From CAZEAN01 sp964510225 (GTDB taxonomy: Bacteria; Planctomycetota; Planctomycetia; Isosphaerales; Isosphaeraceae): DNA of 64,000 nt. The stretch spans positions 62,001-126,000 of the forward strand of contig CAZEAN010000001.1 of the NCBI GenBank assembly GCA_964510225.1, read 5' to 3'. The notes under the pieces are model-generated. The model did not search any database, was not told the DNA's origin, and saw only the letters and a list, made by a program, of their open reading frames with translations. This document shows, piece after piece, positions 9,168-18,151 of the stretch. The translations under genes and the position numbers were made by a program. Every line of letters starts with the position of its first letter. The first letter of the stretch is position 1.

Positions 9168-9275
9168 GGGTAGTAGTCTCAATGAGGGGCACGATGGTCG
9201 TACTTGGAAGTACTATTGATTAGATACGGCCAAGGATGGATGAGCAAGCGACTGACTCGGGATTCGATCGTTCAG

Positions 9276-9728
9276 TTATTCAATATCAATATTGGCGACA
9301 CTTGTGCCCTCTGGTGGAACTGTGTATTCAGTCGTCCGCGGTCCCAGGTTCGTTGCGCCTGTATTACCAAGATCAATGACTTCATAATCGCTTTCGTCAT
9401 CAGGATCGACACCCATTTCATCAGCCGGGTCATCAACCACTTTGAGAGGAGGCGTTATTGTTACTTTGTGCTTACCAATCACAGCACCTGGACGTCTGCT
9501 CTGTGTTTCCACGAGTTCAAAGCGCCCTTCAGCATCAGTCTGGCCCCCAGACTGCACATCAGGCATCTCCTGACCCAAGGGTTGGAAGATGATCGTGGCG
9601 TTGGCCAGCGGTTCACCATTCACCGTAATTGTTCCGGAGACTGGAACAAGCTCTGGTCCACCACCGCCACAGCCTGAAACAAAGGCAAGTAACGCCACGA
9701 GACCAAGTTTCAACGTATAACGAGGCAT
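9276..9728 (-). CDS. Lipoprotein with transthyretin/carboxypeptidase-regulatory-like domain
   Basis: From the ATG at 9728 the protein is 150 residues: signal sequence with lipobox (ALLAFVSGC, then a Gly run), followed by VSGTITVNGEPLANATIIFQP, a single beta-sandwich repeat of the carboxypeptidase-regulatory type, and a mature C-terminus with GKHKVTITPP. The frame is open further upstream to 9833, but those 35 residues lack a signal and look non-coding. Proteins of this type regularly lie directly after DUF1559 genes in planctomycetes, as here, which supports a shared transcript and an envelope role. Confidence 0.85.
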   Translation of the reverse strand: MPRYTLKLGLVALLAFVSGCGGGGPELVPVSGTITVNGEPLANATIIFQPLGQEMPDVQSGGQTDAEGRFELVETQSRRPGAVIGKHKVTITPPLKVVDDPADEMGVDPDDESDYEVIDLGNTGATNLGPRTTEYTVPPEGTSVANIDIE

Positions 9729-9880
9729 GAATCGAGTTACTCCGTCGAGTCGTTGGTACCCAATAAACGTAACAGCCCTGCGGCACCTCGGCCCGTAGAG
9801 CCAAGGTACTGCAGGGTAGTGAAGGGACGTCAAAGATTGATGCTCGAAGTGATCAACTCAAAAGTCGATTCAACGGACCA

Positions 9881-10945
9881 TTAAAGTTGGTCTGCGCTGA
9901 TGATTTCACCACCAGAGATCGTGGCGAGCGGCATCCAAGCGCCTTCGAGGTCGATCGACTCTTTGACGAAGAAGACCGATCCGTCTGCCTTGAGGACATT
10001 GAGTCCACCCGGGTGTAAGCTGGCAAACGCTCGCTTACAGGTATTGCTGCTCGGTGCACCACCAGCACGTCGCTGGTCGTTGCAGAGGTCGTAGTCGGGG
10101 ACCATAAACCCAGGCCTCCAAGGCTGAGCCGAGGACTGGTTGTATGAGGTGTAGGTGTAGGCCCAGAATGTTCGGCGTCGGTTGTGCGACCGAGTATGAT
10201 ACTCGGAGATCATCGCTGTGTTGGACGTTCCGTCCTTGATTGACGAATGAGTTTCCACGCCGAGTCCATCTGCGGGGTGAATCTGTTGGCCGTTGAAATC
10301 AACGAGATTCGCCAAGTAAGGTGCTTGTGTCGGAACGACGTGCATCACACCGCGCCACCCTCTCGGAACGTTACCAAGCTTGATGTTGATACCGATTCCA
10401 GCATCGTCCCACATGTAGGGGCCGTTTAGTCCGGGAGTCGCCCCATTAATAGAGCGGTAAGAACCAGGGGCATACTGCAGGTCGTGTGACGCGCCTGGAC
10501 CACTCGCCGGTTCATCGGTAGTGGTCGTGTTTTCGTCGGTCGGGCAAATCATGACATCGAGGAAGGTAACACGAACCGTTTGATTTTCCATCACAGCAGT
10601 CCCTGCATTCGGGTGCCATGGGAAGTGACGGTCGTTACCCAGCTCGTAGTTGTAGGCTTCGTTGATGGCGCTGCCTTCGATGAACGGCAGAATCGCCAGT
10701 GCCCAGGTTGTTAGGTTCGGTGAGCTGCAGCAACTGCCTGAGGTGAGCCCTGCAGGAGGAAAGCTACCGAAGGCACTTTCATAGTTGTGAATTGCCAGAC
10801 CGAGCTGCTTTAGATTGTTGGAGCACTGGGCTCGCCGTGCTGCCTCACGGGCCGACTGGACCGCGGGGAGCAGCAATGCGATGAGAACACCGATAATGGC
10901 GATGACGACCAAGAGCTCGATGAGCGTAAAACCCCGTCGACGCAT
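9881..10945 (-). CDS. DUF1559 prepilin-like secreted protein
   Basis: A 354-residue protein opening with a type IV prepilin/pseudopilin signal: RRRG, cleavage site, FTLIELLVVIAIIGVLIAL, then QSAREAARRAQCSNNLKQ, the signature of the planctomycete DUF1559 family. The C-terminal HPGGLNVLKADGSVFFVKES motif, also typical, is intact. These proteins are massively expanded in Planctomycetota and are probably processed by a prepilin peptidase and displayed in the envelope; their function is not settled. GGAGGT lies seven bases before the ATG. The two lipoprotein genes follow on the same strand. This gene is the best taxonomic marker in the window. Confidence 0.96.
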   Translation of the reverse strand: MRRRGFTLIELLVVIAIIGVLIALLLPAVQSAREAARRAQCSNNLKQLGLAIHNYESAFGSFPPAGLTSGSCCSSPNLTTWALAILPFIEGSAINEAYNYELGNDRHFPWHPNAGTAVMENQTVRVTFLDVMICPTDENTTTTDEPASGPGASHDLQYAPGSYRSINGATPGLNGPYMWDDAGIGINIKLGNVPRGWRGVMHVVPTQAPYLANLVDFNGQQIHPADGLGVETHSSIKDGTSNTAMISEYHTRSHNRRRTFWAYTYTSYNQSSAQPWRPGFMVPDYDLCNDQRRAGGAPSSNTCKRAFASLHPGGLNVLKADGSVFFVKESIDLEGAWMPLATISGGEIISADQL

Positions 10946-11120
10946 GGAACAAACCTCCGAGAAGAATGCGGAGATAGCTGATCAGTCCACGTAAAGAAGT
11001 GCAAGTGTGGACAAATCAGCGCCAGGTCTTTCGGCTGCGGAAATGCCAAGGATTGCGGGACTGAATACCACGACCCCTCGTGATCCAGCATCCACAACCC
11101 ATGATTCGACAGTTGTACTA

Positions 11121-11134
11121 ATTCAGTACTGAAT
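11121..11134. promoter_or_regulatory. 14-base perfect palindrome upstream of the DUF1559 gene
   Basis: ATTCAGTACTGAAT reads the same on both strands and lies about 175 bases upstream of the DUF1559 start, in an AT-rich region that ends with the stop of the aldolase gene. It could be an operator; no T-run follows, so it is not a typical terminator. Role inferred. Confidence 0.3.
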
Positions 11135-11241
11135 CAGTTAAACCGTCATGAGGAGTGAAGTCAATAAAAAAACGAACTCGATTTTCAAAAACCCTGTCAC
11201 GCTGAACTAAGCCTTCAAGTTATCTCTGTAAACCCACTCCC

Positions 11242-12021
11242 TTACGATTGGTTGAATGCGGTGGCGTAGCGGTGCTTGAACGCTTTAATCCCTTCTGTGA
11301 GCGCCCGAGAATCGAATCCAGTGACGAAGAGTCGGCACCCGCGTTGGTACATCCTTTCCGCATACTCAGGTCCTCGAGGCACGATCCCCCACGGCTTACC
11401 GGCTGATCGGCACGCCGCACCAATGCGGTCGATCGCTTCGAAGCAGCGGGGATGTTCAAACTGACCGGGAACGCCGAGGACTTGGCTGAGATCGGCCGGA
11501 CCGACAAAGATGAGGTCCACATCAGGAATCTGAGCAATTTTATCAATGGAATCGAGCGCACTTGCGGTTTCGATTTGGATCCCGACGAAAGTCCGTGCAT
11601 TTGCAGCGACAACATATTCGTCGAGTGGCATCAGACCGAAACCACCGTCTCGGTTACTCCCGTTCAAGCCGCGCTCGCCGCGAGGCCAGAATTTCGCCCA
11701 ACGCACGACCTGCTCTACTTCCTCAGGCGACTTCACCATGCTTACCATAATCCCACCGGCGCCGTACTCAAGCGGTCGCATGATGGTCGCATAGTCGGTC
11801 GCCGGGAGCCTGACGAAATGATCGAGCCCGTACGCGTTCGCACCAACAACTACTTGCTCAATTTCCTTCAGACTCAGACCAGGGTGCTCCTGGTCGATCC
11901 AGAACCCGTCGAATCCGCCGATCTCGCCGACAAGTTCCACTACCTTCGGATGAAACAACTGGCCAATACCGAAGACCCGAACCACCTCTCCCTCGGCAAG
12001 CCGTTGCTTAATGGTCACCAC
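11242..12021 (-). CDS. HpaI/HpcH-family class II aldolase
   Basis: A class II, divalent-metal pyruvate aldolase of the 2-keto-3-deoxy acid group. Visible features are the metal/substrate segment DGFWIDQEHPGLS, the GGIMVSMVKSPEEVEQVV barrel strand, the metal-binding glutamate in GIQIETASALDSI and the aspartate of VDLIFVGPADLSQVLG. Length from the GTG at 12021 is about 260 residues, normal for the family. The frame stays open to 12159, but the extra N-terminal residues look unlike protein; the GTG pair at 12021/12018 sits about 10 bases after a GAGG, so I start there. Exact substrate cannot be assigned, and no sugar-acid pathway genes flank it. Confidence 0.87.
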   Translation of the reverse strand: MVTIKQRLAEGEVVRVFGIGQLFHPKVVELVGEIGGFDGFWIDQEHPGLSLKEIEQVVVGANAYGLDHFVRLPATDYATIMRPLEYGAGGIMVSMVKSPEEVEQVVRWAKFWPRGERGLNGSNRDGGFGLMPLDEYVVAANARTFVGIQIETASALDSIDKIAQIPDVDLIFVGPADLSQVLGVPGQFEHPRCFEAIDRIGAACRSAGKPWGIVPRGPEYAERMYQRGCRLFVTGFDSRALTEGIKAFKHRYATAFNQS

Positions 12022-12287
12022 GATAAAATCCTCGGTCGCGAACTTGGTTGAGGAATCAAGTATGGGCGTTGTAACTCGGGGAGATTCTATCGGAGCGACC
12101 CAGCCCGTGTCTCGGCAAGAGTGAAGTGACTTGATGTGAAGGGCACAAATCAAGGTCACCCGGTCATCCGACTGAGTGGTACGGTGATTCTTGATGAATG
12201 TCCACTATAGACCATGTTGCCGAAGCTGGACTTGCACCTACTTTAGAACACATGTTAAATTTAGCATATTTGGTGAGAGCAACATGA

Positions 12288-13310
12288 TTACTTGTGGTGA
12301 GGGGGTTCAATAAGTGGTGTGGCACCCTCTCTAGGACTTTTTTGGTTGATCGCCACTTGTCTGGCCACTCCGTATCCGAAGCCGATGACCAGACCGGCCG
12401 CCAGAGATCCCAAGAAAACAGAGGACGTTGATTCTTCAATCACCTTATCAAAGGGCTCCGGGAGCATTGATCCCGTAATAATGGCGAAGATTGCAATTAG
12501 TAGTCCAACAGGGATGCCGACCATCCCAAAGCAGATCGGACTGGCCAACGGGAGCTTCAACCAGAGTTCGAAGATTAAGAAGACAATGGCTGGGAAGACG
12601 TGGGCTCCTACGATGATGCCCGAAACAACGAATAGCCCCAATTCAGCATTGGAAGATCCCTCACCTGCGAGCTTGAACCCGATGAGGCTACCGAGAGCAG
12701 CTCCAGAGCCCAAGATCGCGAGGAAGAATTTCTCGATCCTGAGTCGGGGGGACTCCTTCTCCATTTCGAGATCGGCGAGTGCATCACGAAGTTCTTTAAA
12801 TCCGATGGCACCAGCTTCGTCAACAACAGCCCTCCCCGTCTTCGTTAGAATCACCAAGTACTTCGAATTACCGTCGACACCCTCAACTTCGTCTAATTCA
12901 CAACTGAATTGCTCCGCGGGTGGTTCCCAAAACCTAGATGGCTGGTGGTGGCAACGTCGGAAGTTGATGATCCCGGCTTCTGAATCTACGATCACTTCTT
13001 GTGTTATATTATGAGTTCTCGTAAAGCGGCAAACTATCGATGATTCTGAGATCTTAATATCGTTGGCCTGCTCCGGTTGGGGAGACTTGCTACTTGATAT
13101 GATAGCGAGCAAGACGAATCCCGAAGTTATTAGACAGATGAAAAAAAGAGCATACCCTCGCGTCGTATTGAATACCTCAAATCCCGATCGGATGGTGACG
13201 ACGCAAATAAGCAATAGTAGGAAGAGTCCCCCTGCAATGACGGATAATCGATTCGCTAAGGGTATCACAATGTCTCCAAATCTCTTGGATCCTGACTCCA
13301 TTTGTGCCAT
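12288..13310 (-). CDS. Polytopic membrane protein of unknown function
   Basis: From the ATG at 13310 the protein has about 340 residues. Two membrane helices (LSVIAGGLFLLLLICVV; YALFFICLITSGFVLLAII) are followed by a soluble region of about 100 residues, probably cytoplasmic (SSIVCRFTRTHNITQEVIVD ... YLVILTKTGRAVV), and then about four more helices with Gly-rich patterns. The soluble part reads like a small beta-rich domain. The frame is open to 13508, but that would cover the rpsL promoter, so the shorter start is preferred. No family recognised. Its codon use is less GC-biased than the neighbouring ribosomal genes. Confidence 0.7.
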   Translation of the reverse strand: MAQMESGSKRFGDIVIPLANRLSVIAGGLFLLLLICVVTIRSGFEVFNTTRGYALFFICLITSGFVLLAIISSSKSPQPEQANDIKISESSIVCRFTRTHNITQEVIVDSEAGIINFRRCHHQPSRFWEPPAEQFSCELDEVEGVDGNSKYLVILTKTGRAVVDEAGAIGFKELRDALADLEMEKESPRLRIEKFFLAILGSGAALGSLIGFKLAGEGSSNAELGLFVVSGIIVGAHVFPAIVFLIFELWLKLPLASPICFGMVGIPVGLLIAIFAIITGSMLPEPFDKVIEESTSSVFLGSLAAGLVIGFGYGVARQVAINQKSPREGATPLIEPPHHK

Positions 13311-13424
13311 AGCCGGATTTCCATCTTTAGCAGAGGAAGAAGCGACTGCAACGGTGCTACGGTCTTTTGAAGAACGAGTGGGCTCTGAAGGTATTCGGTC
13401 ATTCGAACTTGGATAAAGCCGGAA

Positions 13425-13452
13425 TTGACAGATCGTACTGATCAGGTATACT
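13425..13452 (+). promoter_or_regulatory. Near-consensus sigma-70 promoter of the rpsL operon
   Basis: TTGACA at 13425-13430 and TATACT at 13447-13452 are separated by 16 bases. The -35 box is a perfect match and the -10 box matches five of six. Transcription would start near 13459, leaving a leader of about 90 bases before the rpsL ATG. This fits the expected high expression of ribosomal protein genes. Confidence 0.75.
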
Positions 13453-13548
13453 GGAAGCTTTATCAGGTGAGTGGTGCATTCAGGATGCATCTCAGAACTT
13501 CGATGCACCTCAGTGATCGAGCGTGATAAGGACGACAGTCGACTTCCA

Positions 13549-13947
13549 ATGCCAACGATTAATCAGCTCATCCGACGACCACGAAAGCAACAGTATACAC
13601 GCTCCAAGTCGCCGGTCCTTGAGTCGAACCCCTTCAGGCGAGGGGTCTGCCTCCAAGTTAAGACGATGACCCCGAAGAAGCCGAATTCGGCGCTTCGAAA
13701 AGTCGCGCGGGTTCGACTATCGAACGGCAAAGAAATTACAGCGTACATCGGTGGTGAAGGTCACAACCTCCAGGAGCACTCGATTGTGTTGGTTCGCGGT
13801 GGTCGTGTCCGCGACCTACCTGGCGTCCGCTACCACGTTGTCCGGGGTGTCCTGGATTCGCTCGGTGTCAACGGACGAAAGCAGGCGCGATCCAAGTATG
13901 GTGCAAAGGCGAAAGCTGCACCCGCCGCGAAGGGTAAGAAGAAGTAA
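13549..13947 (+). CDS. rpsL: 30S ribosomal protein S12
   Basis: S12 sits at the decoding centre and controls tRNA-selection accuracy. The 132-residue protein aligns without gaps to E. coli S12 through residue 100 and keeps TPKKPNSALRK (41-51), GGEGHNLQEHS and the methylthiolated aspartate D89. Residue 88, a lysine in E. coli and Mycobacterium, is arginine here (codon CGC at 13810-13812), the change that gives streptomycin resistance in mycobacteria. The C-terminus has a Lys/Ala-rich tail. The frame is open further upstream, but MPTINQL is the universal start. rpsG follows 124 bases downstream. Confidence 0.98.
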   Translation: MPTINQLIRRPRKQQYTRSKSPVLESNPFRRGVCLQVKTMTPKKPNSALRKVARVRLSNGKEITAYIGGEGHNLQEHSIVLVRGGRVRDLPGVRYHVVRGVLDSLGVNGRKQARSKYGAKAKAAPAAKGKKK

Positions 13948-14071
13948 CGGCAGCACTTATCGCTCCGAATACTTCTTGCAAGTTACCCAGCACGGATCCC
14001 TTCAAATTCTTTTCTTTTTCGAGCCAATCTTCGGACTTTTGTAAGGCCCTGACTCCGGAATCACTGCAACC

Positions 14072-14545
14072 ATGGCCAGCAAGTTTACCGCTAGTAAATC
14101 TCAGCTCAAGCCCGACCCCCGCTTTGGTTCAAAGCTTGCTAGCAAGTTTATCAATTGCCTCATGTACGATGGAAAGAAGAGCGTGGCGCAGCGCGTCTTC
14201 TACGATGCGATGGACCTGATCCAGAAGCGGATCACCGACCTTGAGCCCATTGAGGTCTTTACACGCGCCGTCGAAAATGTGATGCCCGCCATTGAAGTCC
14301 GGTCCAAGCGTGTTGGTGGGGCAAACTATCAGGTCCCGATGCAGGTGAAGAAAAACCGTCAACAGACGTTGGCGATTCGTTGGATTCTGAAGGCGGCCCG
14401 AGACAAGAAGGGGCGGCCGATGCACCTTAAACTCGCTGATGAGCTGCTTGCTGCGTTCAATCGCGAAGGTGCGGCAATGTCGCAGCGCGAGAATGTGCAC
14501 CGAATGGCCGATGCGAACAAAGCCTTCGCTCACTTCGCATGGTGA
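14072..14545 (+). CDS. rpsG: 30S ribosomal protein S7
   Basis: S7 nucleates assembly of the 30S head by binding the 3' domain of 16S rRNA and contacts the E-site tRNA. The 157-residue protein carries the family segments LASKFINCLMYDGKKSVAQ, the NVMPAIEVRSKRVGGANYQVP loop that inserts into rRNA, ALRW-like LAIRWILKAAR and the C-terminal MSQRENVHRMADANKAFAHF helix. It is co-oriented with rpsL and shares its promoter. In the standard str operon fusA and tuf come next; here an unrelated gene does. Confidence 0.98.
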   Translation: MASKFTASKSQLKPDPRFGSKLASKFINCLMYDGKKSVAQRVFYDAMDLIQKRITDLEPIEVFTRAVENVMPAIEVRSKRVGGANYQVPMQVKKNRQQTLAIRWILKAARDKKGRPMHLKLADELLAAFNREGAAMSQRENVHRMADANKAFAHFAW

Positions 14546-14578
14546 TGGCTTTCCGCCATTAGGAAGTCGGAGCAAATC

Positions 14579-15520
14579 ATGGATGATCAATCTCCGGATC
14601 CGCTACGTCCCAAGCCGCTGAATACCCCATCGCGTAATCGATCTCCAGCGTTTGCTGATTTCCAGCAGTTCGGTGGTCCGCTGATCGTCAGTGCTGGAGG
14701 CTCAACCCAAGCCTCTCCTCCCACGAGTTCTCCTACCCAGCAACCGAACAGCGAGGCGATATCGCGAGTCGTCGCAAAGAACTCTGGTGAAGATACTTCT
14801 AAGTCACCTAATACTGTCGAACCACTCCAACTTGATGCACTCCGGATCGTAGACCGTGGTTGGGGCTCTGATTGGGTCGTACGGCCCTGCCCTTCACGAC
14901 GCGATTGGATGGACCATCATCCACACGCCTATCACTGTCTCCCCTTGGTGGTAGCGAACCAGTGGGGATGGGAGCTTCTTTGCCCGACTAACGTTACAGC
15001 CCGTTGGGATGGCTCTGCTGGACCAGCAGGGTTGACGATCGAGGTTGGAGAAGAACATCGAGTCGCGATCAAGAGTCAGTTCGGCCAGGGGATTCTCACG
15101 TTCTCCCCTCCTTGGTTGTTCCGGACCTCTGAGAGCTGGGATCTCTATACAAAAGGCCCGTCAAACTATTGGAAAACGAATTGTGTACCACTTGAGGGTA
15201 TCGTCGAGACTTGGTGGCTTCCTTATACGTTTACGATGAATTGGAAGTTTGTCGAACCAGGTGAGGTCCGATTCGAACAGGGTGAGCCCATTGCGCAATT
15301 GATCCCACTCCTCCATCGTACATTCGAAGGCTCAAACGCGACCGAACGACCGCTCTCCAGTGAACCGGCTTTGGAAGCGGCGATGCACGATTGGCGGAAC
15401 GAACGGCGACGGAGGGCCGGACATCGGCACCAAAATCATCTGCTTTACCGTAAAGCGAGTGACGTTGAAGGACATCAACTCCGGGTACCGGTGCCTTCGA
15501 TAATGGAATCGGAGAACTGA
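14579..15520 (+). CDS. DUF6065-like protein
   Basis: A 313-residue cytoplasmic protein. After a disordered, Ser/Pro/Thr-rich N-terminus (about 1-85) comes a conserved-looking domain with VANQWGWELLCPTNVTARWDG, FGQGILTFSPPWLFRT, GPSNYWKTNCVPLEGIVET and FTMNWKFVEPG. This order (GWEL, LFRT, PLEG.VET, FTMNWKF) is what I remember of DUF6065, a family of unknown function; no catalytic residues are established. The gene begins 33 bases after rpsG and is probably read from the ribosomal promoter, which is unusual for such a protein. Family call moderately sure, function unknown. Confidence 0.75.
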   Translation: MDDQSPDPLRPKPLNTPSRNRSPAFADFQQFGGPLIVSAGGSTQASPPTSSPTQQPNSEAISRVVAKNSGEDTSKSPNTVEPLQLDALRIVDRGWGSDWVVRPCPSRRDWMDHHPHAYHCLPLVVANQWGWELLCPTNVTARWDGSAGPAGLTIEVGEEHRVAIKSQFGQGILTFSPPWLFRTSESWDLYTKGPSNYWKTNCVPLEGIVETWWLPYTFTMNWKFVEPGEVRFEQGEPIAQLIPLLHRTFEGSNATERPLSSEPALEAAMHDWRNERRRRAGHRHQNHLLYRKASDVEGHQLRVPVPSIMESEN

Positions 15521-15552
15521 GCCCATGAGCGCTTCAACTCTCGAGGTTTCCC

Positions 15553-16341
15553 ATGGCGCTGTCGGTGGAGGACGATGAGAAGCTCCAGCAAGTTGCCGGC
15601 TTAATTGAGCCCGACTCGGAGATCCTCTTCATCACAGGCGCGGGGCTTTCGGCCGATTCAGGGCTCCCGACATATCGTGGGGTCAGCGGGCTCTACGTTG
15701 ATCGAGAAACTCCCGATGGAATGCCGATCGAGCACATCCTGTCTGGTGAGACCTTCGCGCTAAACCCCGGCTTAACTTGGAGCTATCTCTTGGTTGTTGC
15801 TCGAGCTTGTCGGGATGCCACGTTCAATCGTGGCCACGCCGTGATTGCCGAGATGGAGCAACAGTTATCTAGGGTCCGGGTCCTCACTCAGAATGTTGAT
15901 GGTTTTCACAAGCGTGCCGGATCGAAAAACGTAATCGACATCCACGGTGATATCCATCATCTGATTTGTACAGGCTGTTCCTGGTCAACGACTGTCGATC
16001 ATTTTGACGACCTGGACGCGCGACCTGAATGTCCGGACTGTCAGTCGGTGATTCGTCCCGATGTCGTTCTTTTCGGTGAGTTCCTCCCCGAATCGAAAAT
16101 CGAAGCGTTCCAAGCTGAACAACTTCAAGGGTTTGATCTGGTGTTTTCGGTCGGTACGAGTAGCCTCTTTCCCTACATTCAGATGCCTGTTCTCCATGCG
16201 TTTCGGACGGGTGTCCCGACCGTTGAGATCAACCCTGACGTGACTGAACTCAGCGATATTGTTACATACCCGGTGAAGGCGAACGCCGCTGAAGCACTCG
16301 ACGCACTCTGGGATTATTATCGCCGTCGCATTCAGAACTGA
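15553..16341 (+). CDS. Sir2-family NAD-dependent protein deacylase
   Basis: Sirtuins remove acyl groups from lysines while consuming NAD+. The 262-residue protein has the NAD-binding FITGAGLSADSGLPTYRG, the TQNVDGFH motif, the catalytic histidine in VIDIHGD, the zinc ligands CTGC and CPDC, RPDVVLFGE, and the late VGTSS segment. All catalytic and metal residues are present, so it should be active. It is shorter in the acyl-pocket segment than I can use to predict acyl preference. It follows the DUF6065-like gene by 32 bases in a likely operon with rpsL-rpsG. Confidence 0.94.
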   Translation: MALSVEDDEKLQQVAGLIEPDSEILFITGAGLSADSGLPTYRGVSGLYVDRETPDGMPIEHILSGETFALNPGLTWSYLLVVARACRDATFNRGHAVIAEMEQQLSRVRVLTQNVDGFHKRAGSKNVIDIHGDIHHLICTGCSWSTTVDHFDDLDARPECPDCQSVIRPDVVLFGEFLPESKIEAFQAEQLQGFDLVFSVGTSSLFPYIQMPVLHAFRTGVPTVEINPDVTELSDIVTYPVKANAAEALDALWDYYRRRIQN

Positions 16342-16560
16342 CGCATCCTTGACAGTCCTTGCGTCGCTAGATGTAGCCGATTGGTATTGGGTTCGAATTT
16401 CAGAACGATCGTCGCGACTACGCACTCTTTTGACTGAAGTCCGTCATCAAGGTACGATAACGTCCGTTCGTGTCAGCAAATGGATGGATCCGTGATCAAG
16501 CACGGCGCAGAGGTTTAGTTCACTTTGACACAACTTCAACAACATGCTGGTGATCGGCAG

Positions 16561-17172
16561 ATGACTTATGTTCTAGTAACCTGTCCTGGCTGTGCTCGGA
16601 ACCTCAGAGTTCGCCGTGAGTACGTTGGTTCACGTGTTCAGTGCAGCTTTTGTGACCGTGTCATGGTGATCCGCGAGGGAGCAAGTACTGCCTCGCCACC
16701 CTTTTCGCCGGAGCTTACCTCGACACATGAATTCCCCGCCTACCGACGGAGGGAACTTGCGGAATCGGGGCAAGATTTCTTAACGAGAACGCTGAGCGTA
16801 CACGTAGATAATGACACGCGGGTCCGATCGCTGGAAGCAAAGCTCGAGCAACTCAACCAGTTCAACGAGGCCCTCCTCCACAATCGGTTGGCTGCCGAGT
16901 CTCATTATCAAGCAGAGATCAACCGGCTTGCCGATGCTCTCCACCGTGTCAATCGTTTGAACTCGACAGATCGTCCAACTTTGCCGACTGGCAATGGGGT
17001 CGAACAGCCTAGCGGGATCGAAGACAAACAACTAGACTCGTTTCGATTAAAATATCAGCAAATGATCCAGTTTGTCGAGGAGCTACAAGACAATCGTCTT
17101 GAAGCTGAAGCCTACTTTCGCGCTGAGATCGACCGCTTTGCTAACGCACTTAACGACGCGCTTAACGATTGA
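16561..17172 (+). CDS. Zinc-ribbon and coiled-coil protein of unknown function
   Basis: From the ATG at 16561 this is about 203 residues. The N-terminus holds a CPGC...CSFC zinc ribbon (residues about 8-33). After a linker, two related coiled-coil segments follow: SLEAKLEQLNQFNEALLHNRLAAESHYQAEINRLADALHR and FRLKYQQMIQFVEELQDNRLEAEAYFRAEIDRFANALND. The internal duplication (NRLxAExxYxAEIxRxAxAL) is clear. A TTG at 16525 would add 12 residues. Zinc ribbons of this type are common at the N-terminus of planctomycete proteins. Partner unknown; a dimeric scaffold is a fair guess. Confidence 0.75.
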   Translation: MTYVLVTCPGCARNLRVRREYVGSRVQCSFCDRVMVIREGASTASPPFSPELTSTHEFPAYRRRELAESGQDFLTRTLSVHVDNDTRVRSLEAKLEQLNQFNEALLHNRLAAESHYQAEINRLADALHRVNRLNSTDRPTLPTGNGVEQPSGIEDKQLDSFRLKYQQMIQFVEELQDNRLEAEAYFRAEIDRFANALNDALND

Positions 17173-17227
17173 GCGTTCCGTCTCCCGCACTGACGTTTCG
17201 TCGACAAGTGATCCGGCAGTCATTTTG

Positions 17228-18151
17228 TCAGAGTCCGAATTCTCCAGGATCGATCCGTCGGAGTTTGCCAGGAACCTGGAGCGGCTCAATCCAAGGGATA
17301 GAGGTCGCTGTTGTGGGGACTGCCCAGATCAGAATCACTCGATGGACTGGGGTCTCCAACTCGGGGCTTCTTGAGGTCAAGAGAAAATTGCCAAGGCTCC
17401 CGGGCCGATCAAGTTGGGCTCCGATCACCACGACCTGACTCGGACTGACGGTCAGGGTTGTCGCCAGCTCGCGGAATGAGTCCTGTTGCTGACCGAGCTG
17501 TTGACTAAACTGGAGAGGTTCGAAGGGGTCAGTCTCGGGGATAGTCTCAAACCGAAGTTTGTTCGGGCCGTGCTGAATCTCCGGGATGATCCTGAGTTCG
17601 ATCCCTGCGTCCTTCCGCTTCGACGTAACGCGAAATGCTCCTTGCGGCTCCTGATAATCGACACCGACAACTTTCTGATCGCGGCTCAAGATGATCGTTT
17701 CCATTTCCGTCATCGTGCCACTATCCGGGCACATGATCGGCATCACCTGGCCGTCTTCAAGGCTTGTCACGGTCGGGATTACACGGACCTCGGGATCCGC
17801 TTCAGTGTCGAGTAACTCCTCCACTTCCGGTGGTAAGGAACCGTCGATAATCCCGATCCGAAGGCCATTTGCTTCCAACGCTTGTCGAATCTCGAGCCCG
17901 ACAACCTGTTCGTCGACAACCGACCAGAGGGTCTCGTCGAGATTGATCTCATCGATCGGCTCTTCCGGGATCACGATTTTCAGCGCGTTGCGATCCGGGA
18001 TCAGCGTTGGTGTCCCGTCGAGGCCACGGAAACTGGCCTTCAGTTTTCCGACCGGCCCGTTGGAGTCGTCAGAGTCTGGCCGGACCGATGAGCAACCAAT
18101 CACTAACAAAGCCGTCGTGGCTAGGGCAATCGCCCGTCGGATCCGGTCCAT
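17228..18151 (-). CDS. Lipoprotein of unknown function
   Basis: About 307 residues from the ATG at 18151, with a lipoprotein signal (RRAIALATTALLVIGC) and Asp/Ser-rich linker. The mature part has repeated beta-strand patterns; the C-terminal half (GIELRIIPEIQHGPNKLRFE, ATTLTVSPSQVVVIGAQLDRPGSLGNFLLT) resembles the secretin-type strands seen in planctomycete outer-membrane hypotheticals, though no complete secretin domain is present. It is divergent from the MoxR gene. The frame is open nine residues further upstream. No function assigned. Confidence 0.75.
   Translation of the reverse strand: MDRIRRAIALATTALLVIGCSSVRPDSDDSNGPVGKLKASFRGLDGTPTLIPDRNALKIVIPEEPIDEINLDETLWSVVDEQVVGLEIRQALEANGLRIGIIDGSLPPEVEELLDTEADPEVRVIPTVTSLEDGQVMPIMCPDSGTMTEMETIILSRDQKVVGVDYQEPQGAFRVTSKRKDAGIELRIIPEIQHGPNKLRFETIPETDPFEPLQFSQQLGQQQDSFRELATTLTVSPSQVVVIGAQLDRPGSLGNFLLTSRSPELETPVHRVILIWAVPTTATSIPWIEPLQVPGKLRRIDPGEFGL

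Noticed and set aside
11452..12051. 199-codon plus-strand frame opposite the aldolase gene
   Set aside because: The minus-strand frame has clear HpaI motifs; the opposite frame is an antisense shadow.
13311..13508. 66-residue N-terminal extension of the polytopic membrane protein
   Set aside because: It would read through the rpsL promoter at 13425-13452 and has no protein-like pattern.
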